DNA from: Aliidongia dinghuensis
Lineage (GTDB): Bacteria; Pseudomonadota; Alphaproteobacteria; ATCC43930; CGMCC-115725
Length of the DNA stretch: 64,000 nt
Assembly: GCF_014643535.1 (NCBI RefSeq)
Contig: NZ_BMJQ01000017.1
Location: 98,787-162,786, forward strand
Direction: 5' to 3'
The position numbers and the translations under genes are program-made. Every line of letters starts with the position of its first letter. Positions within the stretch are counted from its first letter, which is position 1. The notes beneath the pieces were generated by a model that was given only the letters and a program-made list of their open reading frames with translations, did not search any database and had not been told where the DNA came from. This document shows, piece after piece, positions 9,091 to 17,429 of this stretch.

Positions 9091-9130
9091 CTATGTCCGA
9101 TATACCAGACTTAAGTCCGGTATGTAGGAT
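9091..9130 (-). promoter_or_regulatory. Shared dyad motif, copy 2 (upstream of the lactonase), overlapping a second inverted copy
   Basis: Read on the minus strand, 9114-9091 gives GTCTGGTATATCGGAC within a 24-base match (19 identities) to 5771-5794. A degenerate copy on the plus strand at 9113-9130 makes ATACCAGACTT/AAGTCCGGTAT a 22-bp palindrome (9102-9123) with one mismatched pair. It lies 119 bases before the lactonase start and upstream of the divergent oxygenase gene. Confidence 0.45.
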
Positions 9131-9258
9131 ATGGTATCTAGCGGCATGCTTGCCGTCAATCCACGTGCACTCGCCGCTGCCGCACTCGGCATGGTTAGCG
9201 CGTCGTTAAGGAGGCTGGTCCTACCCTCTCGGCTCCTACCGCCGGATCGGACCCTTCC

Positions 9259-9921
9259 ATGCCGTTCGTCACTCAGAATCTCGAGATCAATTCCCTGTTT
9301 CCGACGCCTTTCGTCGTGCTGCAGCTCGGCGGCGACGATGGTGCCAACGAGCGGCTCAAGGCGCGCATCCTGGCGCGCGTCGAAAGCCATCCCTCGGTGT
9401 TGAAGAGCAACCGCGGCGGCTGGCAGTCGGACACGGATTTCCAGGACTGGGCCGGGCCCGAGGGTGAAGCGCTGTTGGCGGTTGCGAGCGAGATCGGCAC
9501 CAAGATCAGCGCGCGCCAGACGGCCGACGGTTTCGTGCCGGCCGACTTCCCGTGGAAGGTCAACGCCTGGGCCAACGTCAACCGGGCCGGCAACACCAAC
9601 GACATGCACACGCATGCTGGCGCCTATTGGTCGGGCGTCTATTACGTCGACGATGGCGGTGTCGAGGCTGGCGGGGTCGAGGCTGGCGGTGTCGAGGCTG
9701 GCGGGGCGCTCGAGCTGATGGATCCGCGCGGGGTCATGCCGATGATGTATGCGCCGTTGGTCCGCATCGGCATCAAAGGCTGCTTGACCGCCGGCGGCTC
9801 GGAAACCTTCCAGCCCCGCACGGGCAATATGGTGCTGTTCCCGGCCTGGCTATTCCACGCGGTGCAGCCCTACCGAGGCGACGGCGTCCGGATCTCCGTG
9901 GCATTCAATCTGGGGGTCTGA
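9259..9921 (+). CDS. Putative 2OG-Fe(II) oxygenase (TIGR02466-like)
   Basis: The 220-residue protein has features of the cupin-like 2-oxoglutarate oxygenase family: WANVNRAGNTNDMHTHAGAYWSGVYYV (metal-ligand histidines near 117-119) and FPAWLFHAVQPYRGDGVRISVAFN (His200, Arg211 for 2OG). The family is small and the substrate unknown. Residues about 133-148 are an in-frame tandem repeat (GGVEA three times) in the loop after the metal-binding strands, apparently a recent 15-bp expansion. Confidence 0.8.
   Translation: MPFVTQNLEINSLFPTPFVVLQLGGDDGANERLKARILARVESHPSVLKSNRGGWQSDTDFQDWAGPEGEALLAVASEIGTKISARQTADGFVPADFPWKVNAWANVNRAGNTNDMHTHAGAYWSGVYYVDDGGVEAGGVEAGGVEAGGALELMDPRGVMPMMYAPLVRIGIKGCLTAGGSETFQPRTGNMVLFPAWLFHAVQPYRGDGVRISVAFNLGV
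9655..9699 (+). repeat. Three 15-bp tandem repeats inside the oxygenase gene
   Basis: The unit GGCGGKGTCGAGGCT occurs three times in a row, with only the K position (T, G, T) varying. It encodes GGVEA three times and preserves the frame. Confidence 0.9.
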
Positions 9922-9934
9922 GCGAGGCGGCGTC

Positions 9935-10375
9935 ATGGCTACTCCGTCGCCGAACCTCCCGCGCCCGGCACCGGCCCGCCTGGTCCCCGAACTGCTGGTG
10001 GCCGATGTCAGGAAAAGTCTCAGCTTCTGGCGCGACCTGTGCGGCTTCCGCGTCGCCTATGACAGATTGGACGAAGGCTTCGCCTATCTCGACCGTGACG
10101 GTGCACAGGTGATGCTGGAAGAGCGTGGGCGCGGCCGAAACTGGGTGACGGGGCCGATGGAACCGCCGCTCGGCCGCGGCGTCAATTTCCAGATTGCCGT
10201 GCAATCGCTGAAGCCGATCCTGGCAGCACTTGAAGGCGCCGGCTGGCCCTTATTCATGGCGCCTGAACGAAAACTGTACCGCACAGGCAGCGTCGAGACC
10301 GAGGTCCACCAGTTCCTGGTGCAAGACCCGGATGGCTATCTGATCCGCTTCTCCGCGTCCATGGGCGAACGCTAG
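9935..10375 (+). CDS. VOC family protein, bleomycin-resistance-like
   Basis: This 146-residue protein has a single VOC module: VPELLVADVRKSLSFWRDLCGF at the start, GAQVMLEE in the middle and FLVQDPDGYLIRFS at the end. The pattern resembles bleomycin-binding (Ble-like) and glyoxalase proteins. It begins 14 bases after the oxygenase stop and may share its transcript. Whether it binds a drug or catalyses a reaction cannot be told from sequence. Confidence 0.82.
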   Translation: MATPSPNLPRPAPARLVPELLVADVRKSLSFWRDLCGFRVAYDRLDEGFAYLDRDGAQVMLEERGRGRNWVTGPMEPPLGRGVNFQIAVQSLKPILAALEGAGWPLFMAPERKLYRTGSVETEVHQFLVQDPDGYLIRFSASMGER

Positions 10376-10890
10376 CGGGCGAGCTGCGGGCCGGCGACAG
10401 CGAGCCGGTGCCGGAGGAAGCGACGCATCGGCCGTTCGTACCCGCGATGCAACGGCAGGGCGATCGCCAACAAGACCGCGCGCATCGCCTGGAAGCTGAT
10501 GGCCACCGGGGAAAGCTACCGACCCGGCGACACCCGAGCGATGCCGGGCGCGGTCTGACCGGACCGACGGAATAGGCGGGCTGCCCACCCGCCCATCCGT
10601 CGACAGCCGGCCTTGCAAGCAGACGAGCAGAGGGTGGGCTCGGGCGAGCCGGGGCGGAAAGGTAAACCGAGGGATCCAGTGGCGTTGGAAGCAGCGTCTC
10701 AACCCTGTATGGACCTTCCGTCGCGCAAACCCTCTTGGCCAGTGGCAACGCGCCACGGGAAACAGGCCGGACATATGGACGCAAGCGTATCGATCCGAAA
10801 TCTGCCCGACCAACTTGCAAGCAAGGGGCCGTCCACATATGGATCTCCGCCTCTCACGGGCATGACGATAGCGGACGACGGCTCGGTAAA
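10376..10890. other. Intergenic region between VOC gene and parC with IS debris
   Basis: There is no intact gene in these 515 bases. They hold an IS110-like transposase tail (10460-10558) and, downstream, non-coding sequence with two ACATATGGA words at about 10771 and 10835. A 39-codon frame at 10775-10894 begins like a FitA antitoxin but does not continue as one. Confidence 0.5.
10460..10558 (+). pseudogene. IS110-family transposase C-terminal fragment
   Basis: The frame reads AIANKTARIAWKLMATGESYR before a TGA stop at 10556-10558. This is the characteristic C-terminal end of IS110-family (DEDD) transposases, which run N(K)xARIxWALL..G..Y. Upstream codons in the same frame do not resemble the rest of the enzyme, so only the tail survives. 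It is a remnant of a past insertion. Confidence 0.65.
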
Positions 10891-13116
10891 TTAGCTCTCG
10901 AACCGCGTCGGCCGCGGGAAGCCGGTCGGCACCATGCGGCCGGACGAGCCGCGGCCGGTCTTCCAGGCGGTCAGGTCTGGCTCGGAACGGACGCGCGAGC
11001 CGGCGGGCCAGCTCAAGCCCTCGGCCAGGACGATGACCTTGGCGTCGGCAAGTCCGCCGTCCTTGTATTTCTGCAGGATGACGCCCCTGCCCTTCGACAT
11101 CTCCGGGATCTCGGCCAGCGGCAGGACCAGGAGCTTGCGGTTGTCGCCGACCAGGGCCAGCGCGTCGCCGGTGAACGGCAGGCAGAAGCGCGCGGTCGCC
11201 CCCTCGGCCGGGTTCATGACCTGCTTGCCGGCGCGGGTCTGCGCCTGCGCCTCGTCCTGGTTGACGACGAAGCCGCGGCCGTCGGTCGAGACCAGCATGA
11301 GCTTCTCGCCCGGCCGATAGGGCCTCAGCGCCACGATCTCCGCCTCGTTCGGCAGGTCGATCATCAGCTTCAAGGGCTCGCCATGGCCGCGACCGCCCGG
11401 CAGCTTGTCGATGCCGACCGTGAAGAAGCGGCCGTTGGACGCGAACACCAGCAGACGGTCCGTCGTCTGCGTCTCGACGGCGAAGCGCGGCCCGTCGCCC
11501 TCCTTGTAGCGCTGGTCGGCCAAGGGCACGTTGTGGCCCTTGACCGCGCGGATCCAGCCCTTCTCGGAGCAGAGCACGGTTACCGGCTCGCGCTCGACCA
11601 GCGCATGGACCGGGACCACGACGGCGGACGGCGCACCGCCAAGCTCGGTCCGGCGCCGGCCGAGCTCGGTGTGCGGGCCGAACTCCTCCTTCATCTCGAG
11701 CACTTCCTCGTCGATCGCGGCCCAGCGCAGGCTCTCGTCGGCGAGCAGCGCCTCGAGCCCGGTCGCCTCGACGGCGAGATCGTCGATTTCCTTCTGGATC
11801 GCCAGCTGCTCGAGCTTGTGGAGCGCGCGCAAACGCAGGTTCAGGATGGCGTCGGCCTGGAGTTCGGTCAGCTCGAACCGCTCCATCAACGCCGTCTTCG
11901 GATGGTCGGCCTCGCGGATGATGCGGATCACCTCGTCGAGATTGAGATAGACCACCATCTGGCCGCGCAGGATCTCCATGCGGCGGCCGATCGCTTCCAG
12001 CCGATTGCGCGAGCGGCGCTCGAGCACGACCAGGCGATGGTCGAGGAACTCTCTGAGCGCCTCCTTGACGCTCATGACCCGCGGCACGCCCTCAGCGTCG
12101 AGGACGTTGAGGTTCAAGGGAATGCGCACTTCGAGGTCGGTCGAGCGGAAGAGCGACTCCATGAGCACGTCGGGATCGACGTTGCGGGTCTTGGGCTCGA
12201 AGACGAGGCGGATCTGCTCTGCCGATTCCTCCCGGATGTCGGCCAGAAGCGGCAGCTTCTTCTCTTCCAAGAGCTCGGCGATCTTCTCGATCAGCCGGGC
12301 CTTCGGCACCATGTAGGGGATCTCGGTCACGACGATCTGGTAGGCGCCGAGCGGTAGCGGCTCCTTCTCCCAGCGCGCGCGCAGCCGGAAGCTGCCGCGC
12401 CCCGTCGCATAGGCCTGGCGGATATTCTCCTCGGTCTCGACCAGCACGCCACCGGTCGGGAAATCCGGGCCGCGCACGACCTCCGTCAGCGCCTCGAGCG
12501 AGCAGTCGGGATGGGCGATCATCAGGCGCAGGCCGTCGCACAGCTCACCGACATTGTGCGGCGGGATGCTCGTCGCCATGCCGACGGCGATGCCGGTGGC
12601 GCCGTTCGCCAGCAGGTTCGGGAAGCGCGACGGGAGGACGACCGGCTCCTCGCCCTCGCCGTCATAGGTGCTGCGGAAATCGACCGTGTCGTTGTCGATC
12701 CCGTCCATGAGCGCGCGGGCGACGATGGTGAGCCGGCTTTCCGTGTAACGCATGGCCGCAGCGTTATCGCCGTCGACATTGCCGAAATTGCCCTGGCCGT
12801 CGACCAGCGGATAGCGCTGGGCGAAATCCTGCGCGAGCCGCACCAGCGCCTCGTAGATCGAGGCGTCGCCGTGCGGGTGATACTTACCGATGACGTCGCC
12901 CACGACGCGGGCGCATTTCTTGTAGCCGGCGTCGGGGTCGAGTCTCAGCTGGCGCATCGCCCACAGGATCCGGCGATGCACCGGCTTCAGGCCGTCGCGC
13001 ACATCCGGCAGCGAGCGCGCCATGATGGTCGAAAGCGCATAGGACAGGTAGCGCTCCGACAGGGCGTCGTGCAGTTCGGTGTCGCGGATTTCGCCGGCGG
13101 CGGAGGTCGAGGCCAT
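10891..13116 (-). CDS. parC: DNA topoisomerase IV subunit A
   Basis: The 741-residue type IIA topoisomerase A subunit has LSYALSTIMARSLPDVRDGLKPVHRRIL at the N-terminus, the active-site tyrosine Tyr124 in AMRYTESRL, and a C-terminal six-bladed domain that is shorter than that of GyrA. With ParE it decatenates daughter chromosomes. The gyrA gene at 39484 is clearly separate and longer. The residue equivalent to E. coli ParC Ser80 is Ala85 (HGDASIYEA), which is probably normal for this group. The TAA stop at 10891 abuts the IS remnant region. Confidence 0.95.
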   Translation of the reverse strand: MASTSAAGEIRDTELHDALSERYLSYALSTIMARSLPDVRDGLKPVHRRILWAMRQLRLDPDAGYKKCARVVGDVIGKYHPHGDASIYEALVRLAQDFAQRYPLVDGQGNFGNVDGDNAAAMRYTESRLTIVARALMDGIDNDTVDFRSTYDGEGEEPVVLPSRFPNLLANGATGIAVGMATSIPPHNVGELCDGLRLMIAHPDCSLEALTEVVRGPDFPTGGVLVETEENIRQAYATGRGSFRLRARWEKEPLPLGAYQIVVTEIPYMVPKARLIEKIAELLEEKKLPLLADIREESAEQIRLVFEPKTRNVDPDVLMESLFRSTDLEVRIPLNLNVLDAEGVPRVMSVKEALREFLDHRLVVLERRSRNRLEAIGRRMEILRGQMVVYLNLDEVIRIIREADHPKTALMERFELTELQADAILNLRLRALHKLEQLAIQKEIDDLAVEATGLEALLADESLRWAAIDEEVLEMKEEFGPHTELGRRRTELGGAPSAVVVPVHALVEREPVTVLCSEKGWIRAVKGHNVPLADQRYKEGDGPRFAVETQTTDRLLVFASNGRFFTVGIDKLPGGRGHGEPLKLMIDLPNEAEIVALRPYRPGEKLMLVSTDGRGFVVNQDEAQAQTRAGKQVMNPAEGATARFCLPFTGDALALVGDNRKLLVLPLAEIPEMSKGRGVILQKYKDGGLADAKVIVLAEGLSWPAGSRVRSEPDLTAWKTGRGSSGRMVPTGFPRPTRFES

Positions 13117-13160
13117 GGATACTCTTCGTGCTCGTCAAATGTCGGACGCCGATCCCTATC

Positions 13161-13271
13161 CGTCATCCGCGCGAAGGCGGGCATCCAGTCCGTTCCGCGC
13201 GACCGCGCAGAAAAGACTCATGTCGCCGCAGACGCGGCTCGCGCTGGATTCCCGCCTCCGCGGGAATGACG
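13161..13271. repeat. REP-like inverted repeat element, copy 1
   Basis: The outer arms CGTCATCCGCGCGAAGGCGGG and CCCGCCTCCGCGGGAATGACG are near-complementary and enclose a variable core of about 70 bases. The ATCCAG/CTGGAT inner words also pair. A second element of the same design is at 31062-31155. It sits between the parC start and the recO stop. Confidence 0.75.
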
Positions 13272-13335
13272 AGAGGAAAGGCGCCCCCTAACTCATCCCA
13301 CGAGATATGGCCACGAGCCGGCCGAGTCGGTCAAC

Positions 13336-14145
13336 CTATCGTGTGGGATCAGGCCGACGCTGGGGCACGGGCTCCAGGTCTGGTTCGCTGCCGCCAAGTC
13401 TCGCGAGGCGCGCTTGCGCGGAAAGCCTCCACAATCGATCAACATATCGCGTGCGCGCAGGCGGCAGGCCGCGGCCGTACGGCGCCAGGGCCTGGCGTTC
13501 GAGGAAGCTTGCGGTGAGCGCCAGCCCGTCCAGCAGGTCCTCGGCATCGGAGCCGCCGCTGCCGAGGCCGCCGAGCAGGCGCGGCAGGACCAGGAGCCTG
13601 TCCTTGTAGGCAACACCGGCGTCCTGGCTGACCGCCCGGCCGGTGCGCGGCGACACCCAGGCGAGATCGTCGCGCGAGCCGGTGACGGCGCAGGCCGTGA
13701 GATCGAGCCCATATCCCAGCTCGCGCAACAGATCGACCTCCCAGGCGAGATGGGCGGCGGCATAGCCCTCGTCGCGGTCGAGCGCGCCCAGGAGCCGTAT
13801 GAGCCCGTCGAACGCCGCCGGGTGTGCTTCCCGTTCGGGCAAAGCCACCTCGGTCAGCGCCACCGCCGCCTCGAGGCAGCCGAGCCTGAGCGGATCATCG
13901 AGCAGGCCCGCGACATAGCTGGTGCCGGGCTCGATCTGCAGATGGCCGAGATGCTCCTCGAGCCGGGCGCGCCAGGTCGCGGTCACGTGCGTGCCGGGTT
14001 CGTAGGCGCCGCGCTGCCGGCTCTTGGCGCCGCCACGGACGAGACCGCGCTGCCGGCCGTGCGCGCGGGTCAAGAGCGAGACGATCAGGCTCCCCTCGCC
14101 TTGCCGGCGAGCACCAAGCACGATCGCCTCGTCGGTCCAGTCCAC
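13336..14145 (-). CDS. recO: DNA repair protein RecO
   Basis: The 269-residue product starts with WTDEAIVLGARRQGEGSLIVSLLTR (the RecO OB-fold) and contains the GARGG-like VRGGAKS and the all-helical C-terminal part. RecO works with RecF and RecR to load RecA on gapped DNA. The GTG start at 14145 is placed 7 bases after the era stop; the open frame extends further upstream but overlaps era. No cysteine zinc finger is seen, as in many alphaproteobacterial homologues. Confidence 0.88.
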   Translation of the reverse strand: MDWTDEAIVLGARRQGEGSLIVSLLTRAHGRQRGLVRGGAKSRQRGAYEPGTHVTATWRARLEEHLGHLQIEPGTSYVAGLLDDPLRLGCLEAAVALTEVALPEREAHPAAFDGLIRLLGALDRDEGYAAAHLAWEVDLLRELGYGLDLTACAVTGSRDDLAWVSPRTGRAVSQDAGVAYKDRLLVLPRLLGGLGSGGSDAEDLLDGLALTASFLERQALAPYGRGLPPARTRYVDRLWRLSAQARLARLGGSEPDLEPVPQRRPDPTR

Positions 14146-14152
14146 CGGCGGC

Positions 14153-15055
14153 TCAGGGGTCGTATTCGAGCCCGATCGCGGCGTAGCGCTCGCGGTCCTC
14201 GGCCCAGTCCTCGCGCACCTTGACGAACAGGAACAGGTGGACCCGGCGCTCCAGCATCTTCTCGAATTCGGCGCGCGCACGCTCGCCCAGGCGCTTGATC
14301 TGCCGGCCGCCCTTGCCCAGCACGATCGCCTTCTGGCTCGCGCGCTGGACATAGATCACCTGGGAGATCTTGACGCTGCCGTCCTTGAGATCCTCCCAGG
14401 CTTCGGTCTCGACCGTTGTCTCGTACGGCAGCTCATCATGGAGCTGCAGGAACAGCTGCTCGCGCGTCACCTCGGCCGCGAGCAGGCGCTGCGGCACGTC
14501 CGACAGCTGGTCCTCCGGATAAAGCCAGGGGCCCTCCGGCAGGCGCTCGAGCAGGTATTTCTCGATGTCGGCGACGCCGTCGCCGCTCAGGCCCGAGATC
14601 ATGAAGACCCGGTCGAAGACGCCTTCGAGATCGAGCGCGCCTGCGAGCTGCAGCAGCTTCTCATGGCGCGCCGCATCGGTCTTGTTGAGCGCGAGTACGG
14701 CGCGCCGCCCCGCCTCCTTCAGGCTCGCGACGATCGCTTTCACCTCGTCGGTCAAGCCGTCGGCCGCATCGACCAGCAGCAGGATCACGTCCGCATCGGC
14801 CGCCCCGCTCCAAGCGGCCGCAACCATGGCACGGTCGAGCCGGCGCTTCGGCCGGAAGATGCCCGGCGTATCGATATAGATCACCTGGGCCGCATCCAAC
14901 ACCTGGATGCCCAGCACGCGCGTTCGCGTCGTCTGGACCTTGGGCGAGACGATCGACAGCTTGGCGCCGACCAGCCGGTTCAACAACGTCGACTTGCCGG
15001 CATTCGGCGCGCCCAGGATCGCGACATAGCCGCATTTGGTGGCGTTCGCGGTCAT
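14153..15055 (-). CDS. era: GTPase Era
   Basis: The 300-residue protein has the G1 motif GAPNAGKST, G3 DTPGI, G4 NKTD and a C-terminal KH domain (IVLGKGGRQIKRLG). Era binds 16S rRNA and helps 30S maturation. The ATG at 15055 follows AAAGGAGG and overlaps the rnc TGA (ATGA), giving translational coupling. Confidence 0.96.
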   Translation of the reverse strand: MTANATKCGYVAILGAPNAGKSTLLNRLVGAKLSIVSPKVQTTRTRVLGIQVLDAAQVIYIDTPGIFRPKRRLDRAMVAAAWSGAADADVILLLVDAADGLTDEVKAIVASLKEAGRRAVLALNKTDAARHEKLLQLAGALDLEGVFDRVFMISGLSGDGVADIEKYLLERLPEGPWLYPEDQLSDVPQRLLAAEVTREQLFLQLHDELPYETTVETEAWEDLKDGSVKISQVIYVQRASQKAIVLGKGGRQIKRLGERARAEFEKMLERRVHLFLFVKVREDWAEDRERYAAIGLEYDP

Positions 15056-15795
15056 GGGGTTCCTCCTTTGGCGCTGCCGCTGATGCGGGCCAGCAAGATG
15101 GCGGCCGCGGCCGCTTCGGCCAGGCGCTTCGAGGCGCCGCTCGCCACCTCCTCGGCCTCGCCCTCGACTGATGCTGACACGGTGAACACGGGCTGATGCG
15201 GCGGCCCGTCGGTCTTGACGAGACGGTAGACCGGCAACGGCCGCCCCCGCCCCTGCGCCCATTCCTGAAGCGCCGTTTTCGGATCCTTGGGCGGCGTCAG
15301 CGACGCGTTCATGCGCGGGGTCCAGCGCTCGACAACGAAGCGGCGGGCGGCCTCCAGCCCGCCATCGACATAGAGTGCGGCAATGACCGCCTCGCACACG
15401 TCGGCGAGCAGGCTCGGATTGTGCCGGGCGGCGCCATCGTCGAGCGCCGGCAGGCGGACATGATCGGCGAGATCGATGTCGGTCGCGACGGCGGCGAGCG
15501 TCTCCTTCCGCACGAGGTCGGCATGGCGGCGAGCGAGCGCTCCTTCCGCTTCGCGCGGGAACGCCGCCATCAGCATCTCGGCCACCAGCAGGCCCAGCAC
15601 CCGGTCGCCGAGGAACTCGAGCCGCTCGTATCCCAGCGAGCGGCGCGCGCCGCGGCGGTCGCGCCGGCCGGCGGCGACATAGGCGGCGCTGCGATGGGTC
15701 AAGGCCTCCTCGAGCAGCCCGGCATCGACGAAGCGGTGACCGAGCTCGCCTTCGAGCGCGCTGCGCTGCCCCGGAGCCGTGACCGCATCGCTCAT
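15052..15795 (-). CDS. rnc: Ribonuclease III
   Basis: The 247-residue protein has the RNase III signature LEFLGDRVLGLLVAEML near residue 70, the second acidic cluster (DVCEAVIAALYVDGG), and a C-terminal double-stranded RNA-binding domain (PKTALQEWAQGRGRPLPVYRL). It processes rRNA precursors and dsRNA. The start at 15795 overlaps the upstream signal peptidase stop (ATGA); a longer in-frame start near 15858 lies inside that gene and is not favoured. Confidence 0.95.
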   Translation of the reverse strand: MSDAVTAPGQRSALEGELGHRFVDAGLLEEALTHRSAAYVAAGRRDRRGARRSLGYERLEFLGDRVLGLLVAEMLMAAFPREAEGALARRHADLVRKETLAAVATDIDLADHVRLPALDDGAARHNPSLLADVCEAVIAALYVDGGLEAARRFVVERWTPRMNASLTPPKDPKTALQEWAQGRGRPLPVYRLVKTDGPPHQPVFTVSASVEGEAEEVASGASKRLAEAAAAAILLARISGSAKGGTP

Positions 15796-16535
15796 TGCAC
15801 CACCCGCATCAGTCGATCCCAGCGGATCCGACCCGGCCATTCCCAAATCCTCCACCACGCCTCGTGCGGGACGATCGAAAAGAAGCGCAGATCGGCGCGC
15901 CCGACCAGGTTCTCGAGCGGGATATAGCCTACCTTGGTCAACATGCGGCTGTCCTGGGAATGCTCGCGATTGTCGCCCATGACGAAGAGATGGCCGTCCG
16001 GCACGACATAGATGCTGGTGTCGTCGAGCGGCCCGTCATCCTTCTCCTGCATGATCTCGTGCGCGACGCCGTTCGGCAGCGTCTCGATGAAACGGGGGAA
16101 CGAGAGCTTCGTCGCCCCGTCGTCAACCACCAGCGGCGCCGTCGGCTCGCGCCGGACCGGCTCATCATTGATGGTGAGCACGCCATGGATCATCTGGATC
16201 CGGTCGCCCGGCAGCCCTACGACGCGCTTGATATAATCCTGGTCCGGATCGGCCGGTAGCCGGAAGACGACAACGTCGCCCCGCGCCGGCAGCCGGCCGA
16301 ACAGCCGTCCCGCGACCGGCGGATACCAGAGCGGCAGCGAATAGCGGCTGAAGCCGTAGGCGAACTTGGAGACGAACACATAGTCGCCGACGAGCAGCGT
16401 CGGCACCATTGACCCGGACGGGATCGAAAACGGCTCATAGACGAAGCTGCGCACGGCGAGCGCCAGCAGGACGGCCCAAAGGAGCGTGCGAACGATCTCC
16501 ACCGGCCCGTCCCGTTCTTTTCTGCGTCTTCTCAT
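15792..16535 (-). CDS. lepB: Signal peptidase I (second of two tandem copies)
   Basis: The 247-residue protein has one N-terminal membrane segment (residues about 14-32), the nucleophile Ser42 in SIPSGSMVPTL, the general base Lys103 in DYIKRVVGLPGD, and FVMGDNREHSQDSR. It cleaves signal peptides on the periplasmic side. It is clearly paralogous to the gene at 16575. It has its own region around residues 120-145 and may differ in substrate preference; this is an inference. Confidence 0.94.
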   Translation of the reverse strand: MRRRRKERDGPVEIVRTLLWAVLLALAVRSFVYEPFSIPSGSMVPTLLVGDYVFVSKFAYGFSRYSLPLWYPPVAGRLFGRLPARGDVVVFRLPADPDQDYIKRVVGLPGDRIQMIHGVLTINDEPVRREPTAPLVVDDGATKLSFPRFIETLPNGVAHEIMQEKDDGPLDDTSIYVVPDGHLFVMGDNREHSQDSRMLTKVGYIPLENLVGRADLRFFSIVPHEAWWRIWEWPGRIRWDRLMRVVQ

Positions 16536-16574
16536 GGGCGTCGCGTGCGGCGCTTCAAGGCCGCGGCATTCGGA

Positions 16575-17348
16575 TCAGTGCACGCCGGTGAACATGCGCG
16601 AAAAGCGGATCGCCCACGGCCATTCCCAGACCTGCCACCAGGGGGCGACATTGTCGTCGTAGGAAAAGAAGCGGAACTCGGCCCGGCCGACCAGGTTCTC
16701 GAGCGGCACGAAGCCCACGCCGTTGTTGCGCGGCGGCACGCGGCTGTCGAGCGAGTTGTCCCGGTTGTCGCCCATGGCGAAGATGCTGTCGGCCGGCACT
16801 TCAAAGACCGGCGTGTTGTCATAGGTGCCGGTGCCCGGCTTCTGCAGCTTCAGGATCGGATGCTGGCGCCCCTCGGGCAGCGTCTCGATGAACTGCGGCG
16901 TCTCGATGTTGCGCTGATATTCCGTGTCGTAGAAATCCTCGGTCCGCGACAGCTCGACCGGCTTGCCGTTCACGTTCAGCACGCCGTCGACCATCTGGAT
17001 CTTGTCGCCGGGCAGCCCGATCACCCGCTTGATGTAGTCGACCGACGGATCGCGCGGCAGCTTGAACACGACGACGTCACCGCGCGCCGGCAGGCGGCCG
17101 AAGATCCGGCCGGAGAACGGCGGATGGATCAGCGGAAACGAATAGCGGCTGAAGCCGTAGGAATATTTCGAGACGAAGACGTAGTCGCCGATCAGCAGCG
17201 TCGGGATCATCGAGCCCGAGGGGATGTTGAACGGCTCGAACGCGAAAGTCCTGAGGATCAGGACGACGAGCCCCACGGTCACGACAGTTTTGACGATCTC
17301 GAAGAAGCTGTCGCCGCTCTTCGTCTTGCTCTTGGTCACAGCGGCCAT
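16575..17348 (-). CDS. lepB: Signal peptidase I (first of two tandem copies)
   Basis: This 257-residue protein has a membrane segment at about 20-38, catalytic Ser46 in NIPSGSMIPTL and Lys107 in DYIKRVIGLPGD, and FAMGDNRDNSLDSR. The position between acpS and rnc is the usual lepB location in alphaproteobacteria. It lies 39 bases upstream of the second copy, so both are probably on one transcript. Confidence 0.94.
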   Translation of the reverse strand: MAAVTKSKTKSGDSFFEIVKTVVTVGLVVLILRTFAFEPFNIPSGSMIPTLLIGDYVFVSKYSYGFSRYSFPLIHPPFSGRIFGRLPARGDVVVFKLPRDPSVDYIKRVIGLPGDKIQMVDGVLNVNGKPVELSRTEDFYDTEYQRNIETPQFIETLPEGRQHPILKLQKPGTGTYDNTPVFEVPADSIFAMGDNRDNSLDSRVPPRNNGVGFVPLENLVGRAEFRFFSYDDNVAPWWQVWEWPWAIRFSRMFTGVH

Positions 17349-17429
17349 CGGGGCTCACGGGTTGGGGTTATCGGTTTCGGGCGATAGGCGGGACGCTGGC
17401 CGCCATGAAGCGCGGCGCGCGAGCCGGCG

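Noticed and set aside
10775..10894. A 39-codon frame starting like a FitA/VapB antitoxin.
   Set aside because: Only the first dozen residues resemble an antitoxin, no partner toxin is present, and the segment looks like IS-associated non-coding DNA.
13336..14352. A longer version of recO starting at 14352.
   Set aside because: The extra N-terminal residues read era DNA in another frame and do not match RecO; the GTG at 14145 gives the normal length.
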